Positions 8,986 to 16,851 of a DNA stretch of 64,000 nt are shown piece by piece. Source of the stretch: Maricaulis sp. (GTDB taxonomy: Bacteria > Pseudomonadota > Alphaproteobacteria > Caulobacterales > Maricaulaceae). The stretch lies in assembly GCA_017643585.1 (NCBI GenBank), contig JAEPND010000006.1:1-64000 (forward strand), written 5' to 3'. The notes under the pieces were generated by a model that saw nothing but the letters and a program-made list of their open reading frames with translations, did not search any database and was not told the DNA's origin. The position numbers and the translations under genes are program-made. Position 1 is the stretch's first letter. The number at the start of each line of letters is the position of its first letter.

Positions 8986-9678
8986 CTAGGCGGCGGTCTG
9001 ATAGGCGCTGAGATCCGGTGCCTCGACGCGTTTCGCATCGCCGAAAATCTCGACAAAACTCAGATGGAGGGCTGTATCAAAGTCCTCCATCGTCGTGTTC
9101 AGGCCCAGATCATCCAGGCTGGTGACGCCGTAAAGCGGGTTTGAGATGCCGCAGGGCGTGATGCCGCCGAAATGCGTCAGATCGGGTGCCACATTGAAGG
9201 CGATGCCGTGAAAGCTCACCCAGCGGCGCAGGCGCACGCCGATGGCGGCGATCTTGTCCTCGCGGCCCCGACCCCGATCGACCCAGACCCCGACCCGGCC
9301 TTCACGCGGACCGGCCTCGACGCCAAAGGCGGCCGCCGTGCCGATCAGCCAGCGTTCCAGGTTCTGGATAAACTTGCGCACATCCTTGTCGCGCCGCGTC
9401 AGGTCCAGCATCACATAGGCCACGCGCTGGCCCGGCCCGTGATAGGTGTATTCTCCGCCGCGTCCGGTCTCGAAAACCGGGAATCGGTCCGGCGTCAGCA
9501 GGTCTTCCGGCTTGGAACTGGTGCCAGCGGTATAGAGCGGATCATGTTCCAGGAGCCAGACAAGCTCGTCTGCCTCGCCACGCGCGATCGCGGCAGCCCT
9601 GTCCTCCATGAAGGCCACAGCGGCTTCATAGGGGATTTTTTCAGTGGAAATGGCCCAATTCACGCTCGGTAATGTCAT
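8986..9678 (-). CDS. lipB: Lipoyl(octanoyl) transferase LipB
   Basis: Transfers octanoate from octanoyl-ACP to lipoyl domains, the first step of protein lipoylation. The substrate-pocket motif [13 protein letters not shown] and the catalytic pair of the family are present: lysine in [18 protein letters not shown] and cysteine in GITPCGI. From the ATG at 9678 it is 230 aa, normal for LipB; an upstream TTG at 9717 would add 13 residues outside the conserved domain. Transcribed divergently from the FliN-like gene, with about 80 bases between the starts. Confidence 0.95.
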   Translation of the reverse strand: MTLPSVNWAISTEKIPYEAAVAFMEDRAAAIARGEADELVWLLEHDPLYTAGTSSKPEDLLTPDRFPVFETGRGGEYTYHGPGQRVAYVMLDLTRRDKDVRKFIQNLERWLIGTAAAFGVEAGPREGRVGVWVDRGRGREDKIAAIGVRLRRWVSFHGIAFNVAPDLTHFGGITPCGISNPLYGVTSLDDLGLNTTMEDFDTALHLSFVEIFGDAKRVEAPDLSAYQTAA

Positions 9679-9760
9679 ATCGCGTTGTCTTAACTCTCGT
9701 GAAACCGTATCGCGCAAACATCGTGATGATTATCCGTCAGGGCAAGTCCGGGAGTGATGT

Positions 9761-10009
9761 GTGAGTCAGATCAGCGCTGTCGAAGTGGAAATTGCTGTGC
9801 TGTTGGGCCGGTCCAAGATGCCGATCCAGCAATTTCTGCGCATGGGCCGTGGCGCAGTCATTCCCCTCGACTCAGGTGAGGAAGAGGAAGTCTGGATCCT
9901 GGCCAATAATCATCCCATCGCCCGGGGCGAGGTTGTCATCCAGGGCGACCGCATCGCTGTGTCCATTACGGGGCCTGCAGATGCCAACGAATTCTTTGCA
10001 GCTGCATAA
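9761..10009 (+). CDS. fliN: FliN-type flagellar motor switch (SpoA domain) protein
   Basis: 82-aa protein made of little more than one SpoA domain: VEVEIAVLLGRSKMPIQQFLRMGRGAVIPLD, then ILANNHPIARGEVVIQGDRIAVSI. The NxxPIARGEVV core is the FliN/FliM signature. FliN builds the C-ring of the flagellar switch with FliM and FliG and contacts the export apparatus. The GTG start has GGAG seven bases upstream. It is shorter than many FliN proteins because it lacks an N-terminal extension, and no other flagellar gene is in the window, so it could be a FliN paralogue. Confidence 0.82.
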   Translation: MSQISAVEVEIAVLLGRSKMPIQQFLRMGRGAVIPLDSGEEEEVWILANNHPIARGEVVIQGDRIAVSITGPADANEFFAAA

Positions 10010-10072
10010 GCTACCGCATTTTTCGCTTCACAAGCCGCGTCGTAGTTGTTATTCCCCGCGCCTCCAACACGG

Positions 10073-10159
10073 GCGGTCGTGGCGGAATTGGTAGACGCGC
10101 AGCGTTGAGGTCGCTGTGGGGTAAAACCCGTGGAAGTTCGAGTCTTCTCGACCGCACCA
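10073..10159 (+). tRNA. tRNA-Leu (anticodon GAG)
   Basis: Acceptor stem GCGGTCG (10073-10079) pairs with CGACCGC (10149-10155), followed by discriminator A and an encoded CCA (10157-10159). The anticodon stem CAGCG/CGCTG encloses loop TTGAGGT with anticodon GAG at 10107-10109, reading CUC. A long variable arm is present, as expected for class II tRNA-Leu. Its 3' half is duplicated at 28,018-28,069, showing that it served as integration site; the copy here is complete. Confidence 0.95.
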
Positions 10160-10164
10160 TTTTC
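10113..10164 (+). repeat. attL: 52-bp direct repeat, left end of the island
   Basis: Bases 10113-10164, covering the 3' half of tRNA-Leu plus ATTTTC-type flank, recur exactly at 28,018-28,069. Together with the adjacent integrase this marks the left boundary of an integrated element. Confidence 0.93.
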
Positions 10165-10217
10165 CTGGCAGATGTCTGAGGCATCACAGGGAAATCGGAT
10201 TTCAGATCAGCTCTCTC

Positions 10218-10236
10218 GGTACACAAAACGGTACAC
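10218..10236 (+). repeat. Paired GGTACAC sites inside attL (candidate integrase arm sites)
   Basis: GGTACAC occurs at 10218 and again at 10230, giving GGTACACAAAACGGTACAC. An equally spaced pair (12 bases start to start) lies at 27,927-27,945 beside attR in the same orientation. Placement just inside both att repeats suggests arm-type binding sites for the integrase or its directionality factor; this is inference. They also lie close to the integrase start and could affect its promoter. Confidence 0.55.
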
Positions 10237-10247
10237 GGGATTGAGCG

Positions 10248-11435
10248 ATGAATACCAAACTACCTTACCTCTTCCAAAAGAACGGCGCCTACTTCTTTCG
10301 TAGGCGCGTGCCAGAGCGCTTCCGCGCCCGCGCCGGGTGCCACGAGTGGAAACACCGTCTTGGCCCCTCGGCACGCGATGACGCTTCATTGCTGATGGAA
10401 CTGCGCGTTCTTACGGATGCAACCGATCGAGCGATTGCAGGTCTTGGGAGAGGAGCTGCCCCAGCGCAGGGTTTCCTGCAGGCTGCCTGGGTGGCGCTCT
10501 ATCCTGAATGCGCAGCCGAAGCTGTGCCCACTCTCTCGCAAGCTGCTGAGGTTTATGCGCGTCTGCGCGGCCTTGAGGTCCTGGATAAACCCGAGCAGAT
10601 GGCACTTGATCAGTTCATTGCCTTCATGGGTGATCTTCGGGTCGATGAAATCCAGCGCCGGACGGTGCGCGACTGGATTAGTTGGTTGGGTCAGGAACGC
10701 GGGCAGGGCAGTTCGACAATCAAGCGCCGTCTTTGTTCCGTCTCGGCCTTCTGCACGGCGGTGATAGATCAATATGAACTTGATATCGCCAATCCGTTCT
10801 CCAGGCATCGCGTTCGCACTGGGCCCGTTGGTTATCGAGAGCCATTCACGCGTGATCAGCTTGCGTTGATCAATTCGTGGCTGCTGACCCCATGGGGCGA
10901 TCGGACCAGCGGTTTGATCATCCGCTTTTTGAGAGCCACAGGCGCGAGGCCGCTTGAAATCGGGGGCCTGGCTGTTGCGGATGTGCGCCTCGATCATGAG
11001 CTGCCACACATCTTCATCCGGCCCAACGCGTTCCGGGGGCTGAAGACACCGGGTTCGTCGAGGTTATTACCCTTGGTCAGTGATGCTGTGACAGCAGCGG
11101 AGCGGGCGATCGAGAGAGCAGAAGGGGAGGCGCTCTTCCCCAGCGCTTGTCATGAAACCGGACGATTGTCCGCCAGGCTGAACAAGGCGATCCGATCGGC
11201 AGGTGTTCCCAAGCGTAGAGAGCTGACTGCGTACTCTTTCCGGCACACGGTGCAGGAAGCCATGCGGCTCAGCGGCGCTCCGTTCGATGTTCAACGCGCG
11301 GTGTTGGGGCACGCCAAGACGACAGTGACTGAGCGCTACGGCGCGCGGCAGGTGCCGTTGGAGTTGATGCGAAAGGCGCTGGATCAAGGCCTGCAATCAA
11401 TCACTCATGGAGATGTCACAGCATCACCACGTTGA
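10248..11435 (+). CDS. Tyrosine recombinase/integrase of the island
   Basis: 395-aa site-specific recombinase that would integrate and excise the island at tRNA-Leu. The N-terminal part (about 80-180) is the SAM-like core-binding domain. The catalytic domain shows R234 (TGARPLEIGGL), K266, R332 in YSFRHT, H355 (LGHAKTT) and nucleophile Y364 (TERYGA). The usual first histidine of HxxR is a tyrosine (Y329), a substitution seen in related integrases. It starts 88 bases after the tRNA and reads into the island, the common arrangement for tRNA-targeting integrases. All catalytic residues are present, so it is probably active. Confidence 0.94.
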   Translation: MNTKLPYLFQKNGAYFFRRRVPERFRARAGCHEWKHRLGPSARDDASLLMELRVLTDATDRAIAGLGRGAAPAQGFLQAAWVALYPECAAEAVPTLSQAAEVYARLRGLEVLDKPEQMALDQFIAFMGDLRVDEIQRRTVRDWISWLGQERGQGSSTIKRRLCSVSAFCTAVIDQYELDIANPFSRHRVRTGPVGYREPFTRDQLALINSWLLTPWGDRTSGLIIRFLRATGARPLEIGGLAVADVRLDHELPHIFIRPNAFRGLKTPGSSRLLPLVSDAVTAAERAIERAEGEALFPSACHETGRLSARLNKAIRSAGVPKRRELTAYSFRHTVQEAMRLSGAPFDVQRAVLGHAKTTVTERYGARQVPLELMRKALDQGLQSITHGDVTASPR

Positions 11436-11529
11436 GGGCGCGTCACGTGCTGTGACAGCTTTTGTCATTGGTCGCAGCTATACCGATGGCTTCTGGTCAC
11501 AGACGGCAAACTGTCGTCTTATCAACATC

Positions 11530-11577
11530 TTGAATAAAGCCATTCTTGCCTTAGGCGCGTGTGTGGAGTTTATTCAA
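11530..11577. promoter_or_regulatory. Inverted repeat upstream of the defence operon
   Basis: TTGAATAAA (11530-11538) and TTTATTCAA (11569-11577) are a perfect 9-bp inverted repeat 30 bases apart, ending 31 bases before hsdM. The region 11,436-11,608 holds no gene. It is a reasonable place for the operon promoter and a regulator-binding site; no regulator is identified. Confidence 0.4.
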
Positions 11578-11608
11578 CCTTAAAGAATAACAAGGGGGCG
11601 ATGCGTCG

Positions 11609-13627
11609 ATGACGCCAACACCAAATAACGTGCAGGGCCTGGCGAACTTTGCCTGGTCTATCGCTGAACTTCTGCGGGGGGACTTCAAGCAGTCCGAATA
11701 CGGCAAGGTGGTGCTTCCCTTCGTGGTGATGCGTCGTCTGGATGCGATCCTGGAGCCGACGAAGGACGATGTTCTCTCGGCAGCGGCGAACCTTCCCCAG
11801 GACATCGATGATGAGACCCTGCGGATGATCCTGCTCGGGGCCGTGGGAAGCGATATCAAGGTCTACAACACCTCGCGCTTCACTTTCACCAAGCTGAAGC
11901 AACAGGACCCCGGTCAACTCCACGAGAACCTGATCGACTATCTGCAGGGCTTCCCTCCTGATGTTCAGGATGTCTTCCTGGAGAAATTCCTCATCACCGA
12001 CCAGCTCAAGCGTCTCAATGATGCCGGGCTGCTCTGGAAGGTGTTTGAACGCTTCACCGAGATCGACCTTCACCCCTCCAAGGTCTCCAACCTGGAGATG
12101 GGCTATCTGTTCGAGGAACTGATCCGCCGCTTCTCGGAGATTTCCAACGAGACCGCTGGTGAACACTTCACTCCGCGTGAAGTCATCCGATTGATCGTCG
12201 ATCTCCTGGTCGAACCGGACAAGGACAAGCTCTCCGGCCTGGGTGTCATCCGTCAGGTTTACGACCCGGCTTGTGGAACCGGAGGTATGCTGGCCCTCAC
12301 TGAGGAGGCCTTGAAAGAGATCAACGCGGACATGCGTGTGGAACTCTTCGGACAGGAGCTAAATGGCGAGTCCTTCGCTATCTGCCGGTCAGACATGTTG
12401 GTGACGGGCCACGACCCCGACCAGATCGCTTATGGCAATACACTCACCCAAGACGCCCACACCTCCCGCAAGTTCCACTACATGATTTCCAACCCGCCCT
12501 ATGGGGTGGACTGGAAGAAGTACAAGGAACCCATCGTCGCTGAGGCGGATGACATGGGCCATGATGGTCGTTTCGGTGCAGGCACACCGCGTGTCTCCGA
12601 TGGCCAGCTTCTCTTCCTCCAGCACATGATTTCCAAGATGCGCCAGGACGAGGCTGGTTCGCGGATTGGGATCGTCATGAATGGATCGCCACTCTTCACG
12701 GGTGGAGCTGGCTCTGGCGAGAGTGAAATCCGGCGTTGGATGCTGGAGAATGACTGGGTTGAGGCGATCATCGCCCTGCCAACCGATCTCTTCTACAACA
12801 CGGGCATCCAGACCTATGTTTGGCTGTTGTCCAATCGCAAGTCTGCGGAACGCCGTGGCAAGGTCCAGCTCATCGACGCCTCAGGCGAAGCCTTTTGGAA
12901 ATCTATGCGTAAATCGCTGGGGTCCAAGCGCCGGGAAATCCCTGATGAAGCCCGCGCGGAGATCGTGCGCAATTACACCCTCTTTGACGCTGCAGACGAC
13001 AAGATCTCCAAGATCTTCCCGCGCGAGGCGTTCGGCTATCGGGAAATCCGGGTCGAACGACCGCTCCAACTCGCTTTTGAGGTGACGGACGAGAAGATCG
13101 AAGCCCTCAAGGCCGAGAAGGCCATCCAGAAGCTGAAGGATGATGAGGTCGGAGCCTTGCTGGCTACATTGGAAGGGCTGCCCAGGGATCATCGCTGGAT
13201 GTCTCGGGATGGCTTAGAGGCCGACTTGCAGAAGGTTCTGAAGGCCTCTGGGATCAAGATCGGAGCGCCTGTGAAGAAGGCTGTCCTCTCTGTTTTCGGA
13301 GAACGCGATGAAGAGGCGGAAGTCTGCCGTGACAAGAAAGGCCAGATGGAAGCCGACAGCGATCTGAGGGACACTGAACTCGTACCTCTGGACGAGAGCT
13401 GGGAGACCTACGTCGAACGCGAGGTGAAGCCCTTCGTGCCGGATGCATGGGTGGACGAGAGTCACAAGGATGACAGCGACGGCGAGGTGGGCCGGGTCGG
13501 CTATGAGATCAACTTCAACCGGTATTTCTACGAGTATGTCCCCCCGAGACCGCTGGAAGAGATCGACGCGGAACTGAAGGCGCTGGAAGCGGAAATCGCC
13601 GGTCTTCTGAAGGAGGTCGCGGCGTGA
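11609..13627 (+). CDS. hsdM: Type I restriction-modification methyltransferase subunit HsdM
   Basis: N6-adenine methyltransferase subunit of a type I system; with HsdS it methylates the recognition site to protect self DNA. The AdoMet-binding motif I DPACGTGGML is near residue 220 and the catalytic motif IV NPPYGVDW near 294. The N-terminal helical domain (FAWSIAELLRG...YGKVVLPFVVMRRLD) is typical. At 672 aa it is longer than classical HsdM, with a charged C-terminal region ending in coiled-coil-like ELKALEAEIAGLLKEV that may hold HsdS. It opens the operon, and its stop overlaps the hsdS GTG start (GTGA). Confidence 0.95.
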   Translation: MTPTPNNVQGLANFAWSIAELLRGDFKQSEYGKVVLPFVVMRRLDAILEPTKDDVLSAAANLPQDIDDETLRMILLGAVGSDIKVYNTSRFTFTKLKQQDPGQLHENLIDYLQGFPPDVQDVFLEKFLITDQLKRLNDAGLLWKVFERFTEIDLHPSKVSNLEMGYLFEELIRRFSEISNETAGEHFTPREVIRLIVDLLVEPDKDKLSGLGVIRQVYDPACGTGGMLALTEEALKEINADMRVELFGQELNGESFAICRSDMLVTGHDPDQIAYGNTLTQDAHTSRKFHYMISNPPYGVDWKKYKEPIVAEADDMGHDGRFGAGTPRVSDGQLLFLQHMISKMRQDEAGSRIGIVMNGSPLFTGGAGSGESEIRRWMLENDWVEAIIALPTDLFYNTGIQTYVWLLSNRKSAERRGKVQLIDASGEAFWKSMRKSLGSKRREIPDEARAEIVRNYTLFDAADDKISKIFPREAFGYREIRVERPLQLAFEVTDEKIEALKAEKAIQKLKDDEVGALLATLEGLPRDHRWMSRDGLEADLQKVLKASGIKIGAPVKKAVLSVFGERDEEAEVCRDKKGQMEADSDLRDTELVPLDESWETYVEREVKPFVPDAWVDESHKDDSDGEVGRVGYEINFNRYFYEYVPPRPLEEIDAELKALEAEIAGLLKEVAA

Positions 13628-14880
13628 GTTTTGCGTCCACAAGGCTAAAACGCGTTGCGCGAGTGGTAGCAGGGCAAGCGCCCAGCTCCGATGCAGTGTC
13701 CGACAACGGTGCGATGCCTTTCATCCAAGGCTGCGCTGAGTTTGGCGCGTCTAATCCTCAGGCCGACAAGTTCTGCGACCATGCGCCGAAGCGCGCGGAC
13801 AAAGGCGACTGGTTGATCTCGGTGCGCGCGCCCGTTGGACGCCTGAACATAGCAGATCAGCGATACGGTATTGGGCGCGGCTTGGCCGCAGTGAAGCCGG
13901 AAAGGATCAATGGACGCTTCCTTGGGTACGCGATCACGCACGCCGCACCGAAGCTCTCAGGCGTCGCCACCGGAAGCACCTACGAGGCAGTGAGCGGAAG
14001 CGATATCGGGAACATGCTGGTCCCGCTCCCCGACCTCGACACCCAGAAGGCTATCGCGGACTTCCTCGACAAGGAAACCGCCCGGATCGACCAGCTGATC
14101 GAGAAGAAGCAGCGCCTGGTGGAGCTATTGGGGGAGCGGGAACTCAACCAAGTTTCCCTATTGGTCTCTGGCCGCGTTGATCATGCAGTCCAGTTGGTCC
14201 CTAGTGGGCTGTCGTGGCTACCTGAAATCCCAGTGCATTGGTCGCGTGAAAAAGGGATGCGGATCGGAGCAATCATTGGTTCCTCACAAGGAGCGGAAGT
14301 CGAAGCAGAAGTTCCAGGAACGATACCATACCTGAAGGTTTCCGACTTGTTGGATTTTGATGGGCGCAAGGTTGAGAGAACTAACTCTAGTCTAGTCCCA
14401 AGCGGCGAGGTGGTGTCTAGAGGCCCTACAATCGTTTTTCCTAAGCGCGGCGCTGCCATCTTCACCAACAAAGCATCGCTAATTGAAGGGAGGTTCGCGC
14501 TCGACCCTAACCTCATGGGATGGAGCATGCGCCCTGGGTTCGCCGCAGAATACTATCTTGCGGTTTTGAAGTGCCGAAGGCTCGATGATTTGGCCGATGT
14601 GTCGACTGTTCCGCAGATCAACAACAAGCACATCTACCCTCAGTGGTTCCCCAAGCCGCCACTCAACGAGCAGCATTCGATAGCTCGGCGCCTTCAAAGC
14701 TTGCAGGGCCCGTTCGCGTCTATACGTAGCAGAATTTTCATCTCTATCGACCGCCTCAAAGAATACCGCTCGGCCCTCATCACAGCTGCCGTCACAGGCC
14801 AGATCGACGTGACCCGCTGGGGCCAGACTGGCGAAGGCGACAAGCGCCTCGATCAGATCCAAGAGGAGATGGCGGGATGA
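13624..14880 (+). CDS. hsdS: Type I restriction-modification specificity subunit HsdS
   Basis: 418-aa DNA-recognition subunit with two target recognition domains (about residues 5-130 and 195-350). Each is followed by a helical conserved spacer: LPDLDTQKAIADFLDKETARI...LVELLGERE, then PPLNEQHSIARRLQSLQG...LKEYRSALITAAVTGQIDV. The first spacer ends in the family-typical FLDKETARIDQLIEKK. It begins with GTG overlapping hsdM by four bases and ends ATGA into the next gene, so expression is coupled. The recognition sequence cannot be predicted from sequence alone. Confidence 0.93.
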   Translation: MSFASTRLKRVARVVAGQAPSSDAVSDNGAMPFIQGCAEFGASNPQADKFCDHAPKRADKGDWLISVRAPVGRLNIADQRYGIGRGLAAVKPERINGRFLGYAITHAAPKLSGVATGSTYEAVSGSDIGNMLVPLPDLDTQKAIADFLDKETARIDQLIEKKQRLVELLGERELNQVSLLVSGRVDHAVQLVPSGLSWLPEIPVHWSREKGMRIGAIIGSSQGAEVEAEVPGTIPYLKVSDLLDFDGRKVERTNSSLVPSGEVVSRGPTIVFPKRGAAIFTNKASLIEGRFALDPNLMGWSMRPGFAAEYYLAVLKCRRLDDLADVSTVPQINNKHIYPQWFPKPPLNEQHSIARRLQSLQGPFASIRSRIFISIDRLKEYRSALITAAVTGQIDVTRWGQTGEGDKRLDQIQEEMAG

Positions 14881-15263
14881 CCTCGTATTCAATCGATGAT
14901 CTTCGACGGACCATCGAGGCGTTCTTCGACGCTCACCCCCAGATCCGGTCCGAGACAACATCGCGGGGTGTCCACCTCCGTGTATTCCGGACGCAGTCGG
15001 GACTGCCCATTGGTCATGAACACCAGCAGACAACGATGCAGGGCATCTGGGTTCGGCGCGATAGTGTAAGGTTGGATCGCCTCAAGCATCTCGACTGGCG
15101 CTTAAAGACAGAGTTGGACCAGCACCGCGCTACAACGGATGGCGTGGTTGGGCGCAACAGCAACCTCGAAAGCGTCGACGGGTTTGCAGGGGATGCGTTG
15201 ATCTACTTCCGCGTCAAAGACCCTGCCGAGTTTAGCACAATTATGGGAGAGCTTCTGGGATGA
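14877..15263 (+). CDS. Unknown 128-aa protein inside the type I R-M operon
   Basis: I do not recognise this protein. It is a mixed alpha/beta chain, rich in Arg, Asp and His, without signal peptide or membrane helix; landmarks are IDDLRRTIEAFFDAHP at the start and DALIYFRVKDPAEFSTIMGELLG at the end. Its ATG overlaps the hsdS stop (ATGA), and its own stop overlaps the next start the same way. It is therefore a true cistron of the operon and probably made in step with HsdS. Its place between hsdS and hsdR suggests an accessory of the restriction complex or a separate two-gene defence module with the next gene. Confidence 0.75.
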   Translation: MTSYSIDDLRRTIEAFFDAHPQIRSETTSRGVHLRVFRTQSGLPIGHEHQQTTMQGIWVRRDSVRLDRLKHLDWRLKTELDQHRATTDGVVGRNSNLESVDGFAGDALIYFRVKDPAEFSTIMGELLG

Positions 15264-15805
15264 AAAAGATCATCGAAAGCCTACCGAACAAAACCCCCGC
15301 TGAACGTTCTGCGATGCGCGAGAATGCTCGCAAGATGGCTGAAAGCGGAGACCCCAAGAAGCTTGAGCAGGCCGAGGCTTTTCTCGCAGCACTGGACGAG
15401 TATGAGGCGGGCCTAGCTGCAGCTGAATATGACCGGCTCTCTTCGCTTGATGATGTAGGGAAAATAAGAGAAGCGTTCGAGCGGGTCCCACCCTCGGACA
15501 CTGAAATAAACCTTATCAAGGTACTCGCGGAAAATCCCGGCGGAACCTCCGGGCAGCTATCAGCCGCGATGGGGTGGAAGGGGTTAACCTGGCATCTGCA
15601 CTTTGGCTACATGGGCAAGGATCGGGAGGCATATCTCTGGCCCGCTCCACCATCTAAGACACGCCGTAAACCGGACGGCGAGCCCGAGAAATTCTACAGC
15701 GGTATGTTTGCAAGTTATGATGCGGAAACGAGCGGGTTCACGTTGAAGCCAGAAGCGCGCGCCGCCTTTGTTGCGCTGGGTTTGATCAAGGGAGAGGCCT
15801 CATGA
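15260..15805 (+). CDS. Unknown 181-aa protein with a possible winged-helix segment
   Basis: Not recognised. The first 85 residues are strongly helical and charged (KTPAERSAMRENARKMAESG, KLEQAEAFLAALDEYEAGLAAAEYDRL), likely coiled coil. Residues 90-120 (DTEINLIKVLAENPGGTSGQLSAAMGWK) look like a helix-turn-helix: a helix, a glycine turn, then SGQLSAAMGW as recognition helix. The C-terminal part has LKPEARAAFVALGLI. The ATG overlaps the previous stop by four bases and the stop overlaps the next ATG. A DNA-binding or sensor role within the defence operon is inference. Confidence 0.72.
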   Translation: MKKIIESLPNKTPAERSAMRENARKMAESGDPKKLEQAEAFLAALDEYEAGLAAAEYDRLSSLDDVGKIREAFERVPPSDTEINLIKVLAENPGGTSGQLSAAMGWKGLTWHLHFGYMGKDREAYLWPAPPSKTRRKPDGEPEKFYSGMFASYDAETSGFTLKPEARAAFVALGLIKGEAS

Positions 15806-16095
15806 CCCGTCTGTGGCTCGTCCGTGCTGGCCGTCAAGGTGAGCGGGAGCGCGATGCTCTGGAAAGCGGACGTGCCATCCTTGGCTTTCTTGAGGTTGGC
15901 GATTTGACCGATAAGGGCGACCGCGAGGCGATCCTCGGCCAGCTTGAGCAGAATATGCCGGAGGCCGGTGAGAACCGACGCCGCAATTTCGCGGCCCAGC
16001 TCAACCAGTTCGTCAATACGATGCAGATTGGCGACCTCGTGGTTCTTCCCCTGAAGATTGCCGAGGGCATCGCAATTGGCGAGGTCACTGGTTAG
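15802..16095 (+). pseudogene. N-terminal half of an EVE-like/Mrr endonuclease, ended by an in-frame amber codon
   Basis: 97 aa running MTRLWLVRAGRQGERE to IAIGEVTG, then TAG at 16093-16095. The same frame continues without other interruption (YRYMDDERTPHSRPIKW...) to 16,851, so the ancestral protein was one chain of about 349 aa. The N-terminal half reads as a PUA/EVE-like domain: NFAAQLNQFVNTMQIGDLVVLPLK and AIGEVTG-YRY, the strand pattern of modified-base readers. The domain call is from pattern, not alignment. The break falls inside this domain, just before its last strands. The element is either a nonsense-mutated gene or one needing amber readthrough. Confidence 0.75.
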
Positions 16096-16104
16096 TACCG
16101 CTAC

Positions 16105-16851
16105 ATGGATGACGAGCGCACACCGCACTCCAGGCCGATCAAGTGGCTAATCGAAAGCACGCCGCGCGACACTTTCAAGCAGGACCTCAGGCATTCCTTC
16201 GGGGCCTTCATGACGGTCTGTGAAATCTCCCGCAACGAGGCTCTCAAGCGGGTCCAGGCGGTGGTTGAGGCCGGGAAGGACCCGGGGCCGACTCTCGGCA
16301 AGACTGGGCAGGTGGTGAGGCAAGTCGTTGCAGACGACAGCACAGAGGCGTCCGAGGTCGAGACTGATATCGAGGACCTGGCAAACCAGCAGATCATCTC
16401 CCTGATCAAGTCCGAGTTCGCCGGGCATGACCTCGCAACGCTTGTCGCTGAAATCCTGGAGGCTGAGGGATACACCACGAAGGTGGCACCACCAGGCCCC
16501 GATGGCGGTCGCGACATTCTCGCAGCGGGTGGCACACTGGGGCTGGGTGAGGACCGTATCTGCGTTGAGGTAAAATCCCATGATGGCCCAGCCAATCAGG
16601 AGGTCGTCCTGAAGCTGCTGGGCGCAGTGCATACCTCGGGTGCGCAAACAGGACTTCTGGTAAGCATCGGCGGTGTGAACGGACCAGCCCGCAACCTGAT
16701 CGACGATAACTTCTTCAAGCTCCGCCTCTGGCAGATGCAGGACCTTCTGAAGGCGCTTTTCCGAAACTATGACCAGCTTTCAGAGACGACACGAGCGAAA
16801 TTGCCAATAAGGCGGATATGGGCGCCGGTGTCTGAAGCAGGGGAAGCCTAA
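16105..16851 (+). CDS. C-terminal Mrr-type restriction endonuclease half, downstream of the amber codon
   Basis: 248 residues from the first ATG after the stop, in the same frame as the preceding half. The Mrr catalytic fold (PD-(D/E)xK) is clear: a helix LVAEILEAEGYTTKVAPPG, D in PDGGRDILA, then E and K in CVEVKSH, followed by VVLKLLGAVHTSGAQTGLLVSIGG. Such enzymes cleave DNA bearing foreign methylation. No ribosome-binding site precedes this ATG, so independent translation would be weak, though reinitiation after the nearby stop is possible. Its stop overlaps the next start as TAATG. The catalytic residues are intact. Confidence 0.78.
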   Translation: MDDERTPHSRPIKWLIESTPRDTFKQDLRHSFGAFMTVCEISRNEALKRVQAVVEAGKDPGPTLGKTGQVVRQVVADDSTEASEVETDIEDLANQQIISLIKSEFAGHDLATLVAEILEAEGYTTKVAPPGPDGGRDILAAGGTLGLGEDRICVEVKSHDGPANQEVVLKLLGAVHTSGAQTGLLVSIGGVNGPARNLIDDNFFKLRLWQMQDLLKALFRNYDQLSETTRAKLPIRRIWAPVSEAGEA

